Assembly: GCA_964383845.1 (NCBI GenBank)
Contig: CAYLIF010000012.1
Span: 1-41,624, forward strand
DNA: 41,624 nucleotides
Direction: 5' to 3'
DNA from: JAAZGD01 sp964383845
GTDB taxonomy: Bacteria > Bacillota > Clostridia > Peptostreptococcales > Anaerovoracaceae
Shown here piece by piece: positions 7,224 through 13,466 of the stretch. Position 1 is the stretch's first letter; every line of letters begins with the position of its first letter. Made by a program: the position numbers and the translations under genes. Below the pieces are notes generated by a model. That model saw nothing but the letters and a program-made list of their open reading frames with translations, did not search any database and had not been told where the DNA came from.

Positions 7224-8549
7224 ATGGGAAATATAAAAGAAACTAGTAAAAAATATAATTTGCACTCATGGTCAGCTCAAGGAAAGTTGCAGCCCATGGT
7301 TGTTACAAAAGCAGAAGGAATTTACTTCTGGGATGAAGATGGTAATCAGTATTACGATATGTCTAGCCAACTTGTAAACTTAAATCTAGGTCACAGCAAT
7401 AAGGTTATTATAGAAGCCATCAAAGCTCAGGCTGATAAAATGCCGTTTATGGGACCAGGATACGCATTAGATATTCGTTCTGAAGCAGCTAAATCTATCG
7501 TCGAAGCTTCAGAGATGGAAGGCGCAAAAGTTTTCTTCACAAATGCTGGAGCGGAAGCAAACGAAAACGCTCTTAAAATGGCGAAAGCATATACAGGTAA
7601 ATGGAAAGTTTTCTCTATGTATCGTTCTTATCATGGAGCTTCTGCTGGAGCAGGAATGCTTACAGGAGAGCCTCGTAGATTTGCCAATGAACCTGGTGGC
7701 CCAGGATTTATAAAGTTTGATGGCCCTTATGCTTACAGAGCTCCAAAAGCTTGTAACTTCAAAAATGAAGAAGATGTTACTGAGTTCTATCTAAACCTAT
7801 TAGAAACTCAAATCAAATATGAAGGCGCACACCTTATTGCAGCAATCTTCTTAGAAACTGTAGTAGGATCCAATGGAATTCTTATTCCACCTAAAGGTTA
7901 CTTAGAAGGAGTTAGAGCGCTTTGCGACAAATATGAAATTCTAATGGTATGTGATGAAGTAATGGCTGGATGGTATAGAACTGGAACTACCTTTGCATTC
8001 CAACAGTTCAACATTACTCCTGACCTAGTTACTTTTGCTAAGGGCGCTACTTGTGGATACATTCCTCTTGGCGGAGTTATTGCTACCAAAAAAGTGGCAG
8101 ACCATTTTGATGACAATGTTATGTTCTGTGGACTTACTTATTCTGCTCATCCAATGGGATGCGCTGCAGTTGTAGCAACAATTGAAGAGTACAAAAGATT
8201 AAACGTTGCAGAAAATGTAAAAGTTCTTGGAAAAGTATTGGCTGACTTCCTTGATAAGCTTGTTGACAAACATCCATGTGTTGGAGAAGTAAGGCATATC
8301 GGATTGTTCTCAGCAGTTGAGTTAGTTAAAGACAAGGCTACCAGAGAACCTATCGTTCCATTCGCAGGAGACAAAGAAGGCCTAATGGGTAAAATTTGTG
8401 GAATGCTTAAAAAAGAAGGCTTCTCAACTTATAGCCACGAGAATATGGTTATTGTTGCTCCTCCATTAATCATTACAGAAAAAGAATTGTTAGATGCTTT
8501 AGCGATTTTAGACAAGGTTCTTGATTCTGTAGACAATATGATTAAGTAA
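7224..8549 (+). CDS. Class III PLP aminotransferase, taurine:2-oxoglutarate-like
   Basis: A 441-residue fold-type I, class III (omega-amino acid) aminotransferase. Visible motifs are LHSWSAQG at residues 13-20, the PLP-phosphate region TNAGAEANENA near 106-116, the pyridine-contacting aspartate D244 in VCDEVMAGW, and the Schiff-base lysine K273 in TFAKGATCGYIPLGG. The SWS-Q N terminus together with SSQLVN-GH is what I recall from proteins annotated taurine--2-oxoglutarate transaminase (Toa). It lies 42 bases after the aldehyde dehydrogenase with its own AAAGGAGA site, and the operon ends in a strong terminator. It should supply the aldehyde used by the first gene. Beta-alanine or 4-aminobutyrate are alternative donors; substrate confidence is moderate. 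Confidence 0.8.
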   Translation: MGNIKETSKKYNLHSWSAQGKLQPMVVTKAEGIYFWDEDGNQYYDMSSQLVNLNLGHSNKVIIEAIKAQADKMPFMGPGYALDIRSEAAKSIVEASEMEGAKVFFTNAGAEANENALKMAKAYTGKWKVFSMYRSYHGASAGAGMLTGEPRRFANEPGGPGFIKFDGPYAYRAPKACNFKNEEDVTEFYLNLLETQIKYEGAHLIAAIFLETVVGSNGILIPPKGYLEGVRALCDKYEILMVCDEVMAGWYRTGTTFAFQQFNITPDLVTFAKGATCGYIPLGGVIATKKVADHFDDNVMFCGLTYSAHPMGCAAVVATIEEYKRLNVAENVKVLGKVLADFLDKLVDKHPCVGEVRHIGLFSAVELVKDKATREPIVPFAGDKEGLMGKICGMLKKEGFSTYSHENMVIVAPPLIITEKELLDALAILDKVLDSVDNMIK

Positions 8550-8589
8550 GACATAAAACATATTATGTAAACATGATTTAAATGCTAGC

Positions 8590-8617
8590 AAGGGCTCTTC
8601 CCGTGGGAAGAGCCCTT
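8590..8617 (+). terminator. Rho-independent terminator after the aminotransferase gene
   Basis: A 13-base-pair perfect stem, AAGGGCTCTTCCC paired with GGGAAGAGCCCTT, closes on a GT loop and is followed by a T-rich tract on the plus strand. The minus-strand gene ends at 8623, so the hairpin may also slow transcription coming from that side, although no U-run follows in that direction. Confidence 0.9.
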
Positions 8618-8622
8618 AATTC

Positions 8623-9378
8623 TTATTTTTTAGGTGGGAAGGGGATAAAGATACTGGTTTTCTCTGCGTATTCTTTATAACCCGGTTTATCCTTCATGGA
8701 TTTCTCAAGCATTGGAACACCAGATACGAAAAGTAAAAGCGTTGTGATAGTCAAGGGGCTAATAATACTAATGATTGAAACACCTGCACTAATGCCAATA
8801 AAAAATATTCCCCACCACATTGTTGCTTCTCCGAAATAGTTGGGGTGTCTTGTATATTTCCAGAGTCCTTGGTCCATGATTTTTCCACGATTGTTAGGGT
8901 TATTTATAAAGTTCTTTAATTGCTTATCTCCTAAGGACTCGAAGATGAAGCCAATAATCCAGACTGCCAAACCAATTAAAAGTATCAGTAAGTCCCAAGT
9001 GCCAGCTTTATACCGGATCAGTATTACGGGTAAACTTATTATTCCCATAAATACCCCTTGTAGCATGTATACTTGAAGAAAAGCTCGTGGTATTAGCCAT
9101 TTACCCCATTCTTCTCGCCATTTTTTATATCGAAAATCTTCTTCTTTGCCTAAATTTCTTTGAATAATATGTATGAAGAGCCGTAACCCCCAAATTGTTA
9201 TTAGAACTGTCATAATAAGTCTAGGAATGTAGAAATTCCAATTTTCTATCATAAGATACCAAGCAATCAAAACAAATCCCATCCCCCATCCCATGTCAAC
9301 TATAGAATTGTTTTTAATAAAGGTGCCTATGAGAAAAAAGATGAAAAAGTAAATGAAAATCAACAATAAAATATCCAT
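8623..9378 (-). CDS. DUF1295 (steroid reductase/isoprenylcysteine methyltransferase-like) membrane protein
   Basis: A 251-residue integral membrane protein with about six to seven hydrophobic helices. The C-terminal signature GLWKYTRHPNYFGEA is the conserved methyltransferase/reductase-fold motif seen in DUF1295, in steroid 5-alpha-reductase-like proteins and in isoprenylcysteine carboxyl methyltransferases. Bacterial members are poorly characterised; a lipid-modifying redox or methyl-transfer role is inferred only from the fold. The start codon has an AGGAGA site. It sits 15 bases downstream of the DegV-containing gene on the same strand and is probably co-transcribed with it, which fits a link to fatty acid or lipid metabolism. 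Confidence 0.75.
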   Translation of the reverse strand: MDILLLIFIYFFIFFLIGTFIKNNSIVDMGWGMGFVLIAWYLMIENWNFYIPRLIMTVLITIWGLRLFIHIIQRNLGKEEDFRYKKWREEWGKWLIPRAFLQVYMLQGVFMGIISLPVILIRYKAGTWDLLILLIGLAVWIIGFIFESLGDKQLKNFINNPNNRGKIMDQGLWKYTRHPNYFGEATMWWGIFFIGISAGVSIISIISPLTITTLLLFVSGVPMLEKSMKDKPGYKEYAEKTSIFIPFPPKK

Positions 9379-9393
9379 AATGAATTCTCCTTT

Positions 9394-9885
9394 CTATGAT
9401 TCGATAAACGATAAAGCCAAAGAGCCTGGCCCTGAATTTATTGCCACCACAGATGATATCTCTGATACAAAAGAAGGCCCTTTTTTAATGATTTGAGTTA
9501 AAGTTTTTTCATATTCTTTTACCAAATGAAGGTTATCAGCATGGACAATGGAATAACTGCTTATTCCATTATTTTTCATGGCTTCTTTGGCAAGTTTCAT
9601 TATTTTTTTACTAAGGGCTTTTTGAGAAAAACCCATATGGAAAGCTGATCCATTTCCTTCAGAATCTATGGACATTATTGGTCTCATACCTAAGGCCATA
9701 CCTATCTTACCAACTGACTTAGGTATTCTTCCTCCTCGAGTAGCAAATTCAACAGTATTCAAACAAACATATATTTTTGTTTTTGGGATAAGTTCTTCAA
9801 TATTCTTGACAATTAAATCTTTGTCCATATCAGCCTCCACCATTTTTACAGCTGCTTTAAGAAGTAGGCCTTGTGCACCAGAATT
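9394..9885 (-). CDS. DegV-domain C-terminal part of a DhaL-DegV fusion (partial at the gap)
   Basis: This is the C-terminal two thirds of a DegV (fatty-acid-binding, FakB-like) domain. The frame is open right up to the gap: the codons just inside it read NSGAQGLLLKAAVKMVEAD, matching the helix that follows the central DegV strand. Further on come TVEFATRGGRIPK, the usual DegV loop, and VHADN near the end. It continues the gene whose N-terminal part lies at 10012-11178. About 45-50 residues of the DegV domain are missing between the pieces, judged by usual DegV length. An internal ATG at 9843 exists, but the true start is in the upstream piece. Confidence 0.75.
   Translation of the reverse strand, partial: NSGAQGLLLKAAVKMVEADMDKDLIVKNIEELIPKTKIYVCLNTVEFATRGGRIPKSVGKIGMALGMRPIMSIDSEGNGSAFHMGFSQKALSKKIMKLAKEAMKNNGISSYSIVHADNLHLVKEYEKTLTQIIKKGPSFVSEISSVVAINSGPGSLALSFIES
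9831..9885. repeat. 55-base duplicate, left copy at the scaffold gap
   Basis: These 55 bases, starting CAGCCTCCACC and ending CACCAGAATT, are repeated exactly at 9986-10040 on the other side of the N run. The copies abut the gap on both sides, so this is contig-end overlap from the assembly and not a biological repeat. Confidence 0.9.
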
Positions 9886-9985
9886 NNNNNNNNNNNNNNN
9901 NNNNNNNNNNNNNNNNNNNNNNNNNNNNNNNNNNNNNNNNNNNNNNNNNNNNNNNNNNNNNNNNNNNNNNNNNNNNNNNNNNNNN
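9886..9985. other. Scaffold gap of 100 N
   Basis: Exactly 100 undetermined bases, a default filler size. The flanks share 55 identical bases, so the true distance is not 100 and the contigs may overlap. The gap falls inside a DhaL-DegV gene. Confidence 0.95.
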
Positions 9986-10040
9986 CAGCCTCCACCATTT
10001 TTACAGCTGCTTTAAGAAGTAGGCCTTGTGCACCAGAATT
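9986..10040. repeat. 55-base duplicate, right copy at the scaffold gap
   Basis: Identical to 9831-9885. Reading the upstream gene piece into this copy changes the frame and gives a stop at 10012, so its placement here does not restore an intact DegV domain. Confidence 0.9.
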
Positions 10041-11178
10041 TTATACGCCCAGGTTCTGGCTGAGAACTCGTTGGATAATCAGAATTATCGCGAATTTTTT
10101 CTAAAACTTGATTTAGCGTAATAGTCTGTTTATCTAAATACCAACTATCTCCAAAAACTATACTAAGAGGCAGGGTATGGATAGCGTGTTCCTCTTTATA
10201 ACTTTCAGGTATGTCTGCAATTGAATCAGTGAGTATGCCAATTTTTTGTTTTTTATTAAAACTTGTAATGTTGGCCTCATCAATCTTTTGTTCCAATATT
10301 TCTCCTTTTTGCTCAAGGGCTGACATAATTAATTCGGGATGATTAGTGTGAATATGAACCCTTACTTTATCTTGCACTTTAGCTACCACAAGAGAATCTC
10401 CGTAAGACCGCACAAGATGTTTTATATCTTCGATTTCCGAAGAGCTATGGTCCATTATCATAAGAAACTCTGCGCAATACTTGTGATTTGAAATATCTAA
10501 GACCTCTCCAAGGTTTTTGTAATTTCTATTATCTGATTTTTTGGTACGGGTATTTGTATCTCCTAAAGAAAGATTGATTCCTCTTAAAAAATGAACGAAC
10601 CCAGCAGCTCCAGAATCAATTACCTTATTTTCCTTTAAAACAGCAAGTTGATAGGTGGTTTTTGATAAGGCTTCGCTTGCATGGTTGTATGCTGAGGCAA
10701 GAAGGGGCATGAAGTTAGAAGCTTTACCACTGTTTTCCAACAAATATTTAGCCCATTCTCTGATAACACTAATCATGGTTCCTTCCACAGGCTCATCTAC
10801 AGCTTCATAAAGGGAGTCAACTGCTCCAAAAGCTATTTCTCCAAACTCTTTTGTTGAAACTTGCTCAAAACTAGATCCATATTTAGCCAATCCATTGATA
10901 TATGAGGCGAAAATAATGCCTGAATTTCCTCGTGCGTTATAAAGGCCCTGTTCCGACAAAATTTGTATTACATCTTTAAATGATGTTTTGTCGGAGTTAG
11001 CAGCATTCATTTTGTTGAGAGTATAATAAAGATTAGTACCTGTATCTCCATCTGCTATAGGAAATACATTTGTACTGTTCAACTCTTTTCTATTTGACTC
11101 TACTTCTTTGGCACCAGACAAAAACCATTGTCTTAAGTCGGTCCCATCTATGGTAATCTTTTCAATATCATGATTCAT
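10012..11178 (-). CDS. DhaL (DAK2) kinase domain fused to DegV, N-terminal part, cut by the gap
   Basis: A FakA-like DhaL kinase domain opens the protein, with the nucleotide/Mg2+ motif ADGDTGTN at residues 42-49 and RGNSG downstream. A middle FakA domain follows (CAEFLMI to VRVHIHTNHPE), then the start of a DegV domain (KIGILTDSIADIPE, then TSSQPEPG, the acyl-chain carboxylate loop). In Firmicutes FakA phosphorylates fatty acids bound to separate FakB/DegV proteins; here both appear in one chain. The last nine or so residues before the stop at 10012 come from the duplicated 55-base contig end and are not real. AAGGAGATATATCC precedes the start. The whole protein should be near 590 residues. 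Confidence 0.75.
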   Translation of the reverse strand: MNHDIEKITIDGTDLRQWFLSGAKEVESNRKELNSTNVFPIADGDTGTNLYYTLNKMNAANSDKTSFKDVIQILSEQGLYNARGNSGIIFASYINGLAKYGSSFEQVSTKEFGEIAFGAVDSLYEAVDEPVEGTMISVIREWAKYLLENSGKASNFMPLLASAYNHASEALSKTTYQLAVLKENKVIDSGAAGFVHFLRGINLSLGDTNTRTKKSDNRNYKNLGEVLDISNHKYCAEFLMIMDHSSSEIEDIKHLVRSYGDSLVVAKVQDKVRVHIHTNHPELIMSALEQKGEILEQKIDEANITSFNKKQKIGILTDSIADIPESYKEEHAIHTLPLSIVFGDSWYLDKQTITLNQVLEKIRDNSDYPTSSQPEPGRIKFWCTRPTS

Positions 11179-11237
11179 TGGATATATCTCCTTTATCTAT
11201 AAAGTTGGAATCATATATTAGACATTATATTTTGAAT

Positions 11238-11279
11238 ATTATAACATTGGTATACACTTTATAAAAGTGATTTAATCAC
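11238..11279 (-). promoter_or_regulatory. Promoter and overlapping palindromes upstream of the DhaL-DegV gene
   Basis: On the minus strand a TATAAT (11238-11243) has only a weak -35. The -35 position is covered by the palindrome CACTTT-ATA-AAAGTG (11255-11269), which overlaps GTGAT-TTA-ATCAC (11267-11279). Two interlocked dyads at a -35 suggest an operator; the regulator is unknown. Confidence 0.4.
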
Positions 11280-11304
11280 GAAGAACAATGTGAAATCTTA
11301 TGGA

Positions 11305-11341
11305 ATAAAAGAAAAACAGAGCTTAGAATAAAAGCCCTGTT
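11305..11341 (-). terminator. Terminator of lexA
   Basis: On the minus strand AACAGGGCTT pairs with AAGCTCTGTT (one G-U pair) around a short loop and is followed by TTTTTCTTTT. It lies about 20 bases beyond the lexA stop codon. Confidence 0.8.
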
Positions 11342-11361
11342 CCAAGAATTAGATATGTAAT

Positions 11362-11994
11362 TTATATGTATCTAAACACACCATGAACTTTTCCTAGTAT
11401 CTTAACTTCTTTTACTAAAATTGGTGACATGTTGGGGTTCTCCGGTTGAAGCCTTATATGATCACTCTCTTTGTAAAAGGTTTTTACCGTCGCCTCGCTT
11501 TCAAAACCGTCTACCATTGCAACAACAATATCACCGTTATTGGCGGAATTTTGTTGTTGTACTAGTATATAGTCGCCATCCAATATGCCCGCATCTACCA
11601 TGGAATCTCCCTTTACTGTCAACATAAAATTTGTGCCTTTTCCAGCAAAACTGGCAGGTATAGGGAAATAATCCTCGATGTTTTCTTCGGCTAAAACTGG
11701 GATTCCTGCAGCAATTCGCCCTACAATAGGAATATCTATGACTGTAGAGGGCAAGTTGCTTTCAGGTATGCTAGGATTTTCTGGATCTACTACCATAAGA
11801 GCCCTTGGTTTTGAAGGGTCTTTTACAATGTATCCTTTATGAACAAGATTCTCTATATCTTTATGGGTAGTAGAAGTTGATTTGATATTTAAAGCTTGGC
11901 AAATCTCTCTTACTGTGGGGGGATAACCCTTTTGTTTTATTTCAGACTTCATATAATCAAGAATAGCTATTTCCCGTTTCTTTAAATTTTCCAT
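11362..11994 (-). CDS. lexA: LexA SOS-response repressor/autoprotease
   Basis: A 210-residue LexA. The N-terminal winged helix (residues 1-65) contains PPTVREICQALNIKSTST. The scissile bond is A96-G97 in GRIAAGIP, and the S24 protease dyad is S131 (KGDSM) and K171 (ATVKTF). RecA filaments formed on DNA damage trigger self-cleavage and release of SOS genes. Length and all catalytic residues are normal. Its start has an AAGGAT-type ribosome binding site. An SOS box sits on its own -35 (12058-12071), showing the usual autoregulation. It is a single-gene unit with its own terminator and is divergent from the infC operon, with about 100 bases separating the promoters from the two coding ends. Confidence 0.95.
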   Translation of the reverse strand: MENLKKREIAILDYMKSEIKQKGYPPTVREICQALNIKSTSTTHKDIENLVHKGYIVKDPSKPRALMVVDPENPSIPESNLPSTVIDIPIVGRIAAGIPVLAEENIEDYFPIPASFAGKGTNFMLTVKGDSMVDAGILDGDYILVQQQNSANNGDIVVAMVDGFESEATVKTFYKESDHIRLQPENPNMSPILVKEVKILGKVHGVFRYI

Positions 11995-12032
11995 TGGATC
12001 CCATCCTTTCTAAATAACTTTCTGTTGAAATA

Positions 12033-12061
12033 AAGATATCATATTTTATGTGCAATGTAAA
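12033..12061 (-). promoter_or_regulatory. lexA promoter
   Basis: On the minus strand TTTACA (12056-12061) and TATCTT (12033-12038) are 17 bases apart, and TG two positions before the -10 makes it an extended -10 element. Confidence 0.6.
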
Positions 12062-12071
12062 CACCTGTTCG
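12058..12071 (-). promoter_or_regulatory. LexA operator (SOS box)
   Basis: On the minus strand CGAACAGGTGTTTA matches 13 of 14 positions of the Bacillus/Clostridium SOS box CGAACRNRYGTTYC as I remember it. It overlaps the lexA -35, so LexA binding would block its own transcription. Confidence 0.75.
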
Positions 12072-12098
12072 GAACGGAGGTTGTTTTATGAAAAACCC

Positions 12099-12127
12099 TT
12101 GACATACCATGGTTCTAATGATAAATT
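12099..12127 (+). promoter_or_regulatory. infC operon promoter
   Basis: A consensus TTGACA (12099-12104) is spaced 17 bases from TAAATT (12122-12127), which is preceded by TG one base upstream (extended -10). Start is expected near 12134, giving a leader of about 140 bases. Confidence 0.75.
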
Positions 12128-12133
12128 AGGTGA

Positions 12134-12275
12134 GTAACAAAGAAGAAGTTTCCGCTTCTCACCTTAATTGCGTTAAGCTCCTAGGGTTAATAATAACTGC
12201 AAGATGAAAAAATTGTGTTAATTAGCGGATACTTTAGAGGTGTCCGTTTATTTTTTTTAGAGGAGGTGCATACCA
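12134..12275 (+). promoter_or_regulatory. infC-rpmI-rplT leader with attenuator (L20-leader type)
   Basis: The leader ends in an intrinsic terminator, CGGATAC (12226-12232) paired with GTGTCCG (12240-12246), followed by a T tract to 12258, before the infC ribosome binding site. In low-GC Gram-positives L20 represses this operon by stabilising such a terminator in the leader, and the position fits. The alternative antiterminator fold was not worked out. Confidence 0.6.
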
Positions 12276-12821
12276 ATTAGCAAGGAAAATCAGATTAACG
12301 AAGAAATTCGTGACAAAGAATTAAGGGTAATCGACGAGGACGGTTCAATGTTGGGTTTAATGAGTAGGGATGAGGCATTAAGTTTAGCTACAGACAAAAA
12401 CTTGGACTTAGTAAACATATCTCCCAATGCAAACCCACCAGTTTGTAAGCTTCTTGATTACGGTAAATACAGATACGAAATTCAAAAAAAAGAAAAAGAG
12501 GCAAAGAAGAAACAAAAAGTTACTGAGGTCAAGGAAATCAGGCTTTCTACTTTTATTGAGGATCATGACATAAGAGTAAAAGCAAATACTGCTTCCAAGT
12601 TCCTAAAAGATGGGGACAAGCTAAAAGTTAGTTTACGATTTCGAGGTAGAGAACGAGATTACGTAAACAAGGGTAAGGAAGTTATGAAAAAATTTGAAGA
12701 ATTCCTAAGCGAAGTAGGTGTTGTTGAAAAGCCGTCTGTATTTGAGGGACGAAGTCTGATTATGATAATGGCACCAAAAATAGATAAGACGGAGAAAAAG
12801 GAAAAGCCTTCTGAAGAGTAG
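12276..12821 (+). CDS. infC: Translation initiation factor IF-3
   Basis: IF-3 binds the 30S subunit, keeps it apart from 50S and checks start-codon pairing. The N-terminal domain runs from SKENQINEEI through YGKYRYEIQKKEKEAKKKQ (the linker helix), and the C-terminal domain contains KEIRLSTFIEDHD. I place the start at ATT (12276), nine bases after AGGAGG (12261-12266), giving 181 residues. The first in-frame ATG at 12348 would remove 24 residues that are plainly IF-3 sequence. An AUU start is the known hallmark of infC, which lets IF-3 repress its own translation. First gene of the classic infC-rpmI-rplT operon. Confidence 0.95.
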   Translation: MSKENQINEEIRDKELRVIDEDGSMLGLMSRDEALSLATDKNLDLVNISPNANPPVCKLLDYGKYRYEIQKKEKEAKKKQKVTEVKEIRLSTFIEDHDIRVKANTASKFLKDGDKLKVSLRFRGRERDYVNKGKEVMKKFEEFLSEVGVVEKPSVFEGRSLIMIMAPKIDKTEKKEKPSEE

Positions 12822-12856
12822 GGCAGATAATACATTTGAAAGGAAGACATAAAAAA

Positions 12857-13057
12857 ATGGCGAAGAATAAGATGAAGTCTCATAGAGGCGCATGCAAAAG
12901 ATTTAAATTAACCGGGACTGGTAAATTAAAGCGACATAAGGCATATAAAAGTCATATCCTTACCAAGAAATCACCAAAAAGAAAGAGACAGCTGAGAAAG
13001 TCTATTTTGGTAAAGAAAGCGGATTTCAAGAGAATAATGGCGGCGATGGGTAAATAA
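12857..13057 (+). CDS. rpmI: 50S ribosomal protein L35
   Basis: A 66-residue highly basic protein with the conserved start AKNKMKSHRGACKRFK and the segment HILTKKSPKRKRQLRK. It sits in the large ribosomal subunit. The ATG at 12857 is chosen over an in-frame TTG at 12836 because GAAAGGAAG precedes it and the shorter form has the family's normal N terminus. Second gene of the infC operon, 35 bases after infC and 19 before rplT. Confidence 0.96.
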   Translation: MAKNKMKSHRGACKRFKLTGTGKLKRHKAYKSHILTKKSPKRKRQLRKSILVKKADFKRIMAAMGK

Positions 13058-13076
13058 TTTTGGAGGAAAATAAATC

Positions 13077-13436
13077 ATGGCAAGAGTAAAAAAGGGTATG
13101 AATGCCCATAGGAGACATAAAAAAGTATTAAAACAGGCAAAGGGTTTTTATGGAGCAAAGGGACGGCAATTTAAGGTTGCTAATACAGCTGTTATGAGAT
13201 CTCTTAGAAGTGCGTATACTGGCAGGAAGCATAGAAAGAGAGATTTCAGAAGTCTATGGATCACTAGAATTAATGCAGGTGCAAGGATGAATGGGATTTC
13301 TTATTCTCGTCTAATGGATGGATTAAGAAAATCGAATATCGATGTAAATAGAAAAATTTTGTCTGAAATGGCCATCTCTGACCAGGCGGCATTTGCAAAG
13401 TTATGTCAAACAGCAAAGAGTGCAGCCAACAAATAA
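13077..13436 (+). CDS. rplT: 50S ribosomal protein L20
   Basis: A 119-residue basic protein, normal length for L20, with KAKGFYGAKGRQ-like and RKHRKRDFRSLWITRINAG motifs. It is needed for early 50S assembly and is the expected autoregulator of this operon through the leader at 12134-12275. TTGGAGGA precedes the ATG. No terminator lies between it and the lipoprotein gene 30 bases downstream, so the two may share a transcript. Confidence 0.96.
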   Translation: MARVKKGMNAHRRHKKVLKQAKGFYGAKGRQFKVANTAVMRSLRSAYTGRKHRKRDFRSLWITRINAGARMNGISYSRLMDGLRKSNIDVNRKILSEMAISDQAAFAKLCQTAKSAANK

Positions 13437-13466
13437 GATGGATAAGGGTTGTTTAAGGGGACAATT

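Noticed and set aside
9831..10040. A 55-base direct repeat as a biological element
   Set aside because: Both copies abut the N run exactly, which is what overlapping contig ends produce.
12072..12083. A second LexA box, GAACGGAGGTTG
   Set aside because: It overlaps the better-matching box at 12058-12071 and deviates at a fixed base, so it is probably chance.
12348..12821. infC starting at ATG 12348 (157 residues)
   Set aside because: The 24 codons upstream are clear IF-3 sequence, AGGAGG lies nine bases before ATT 12276, and an ATT start is normal for infC.
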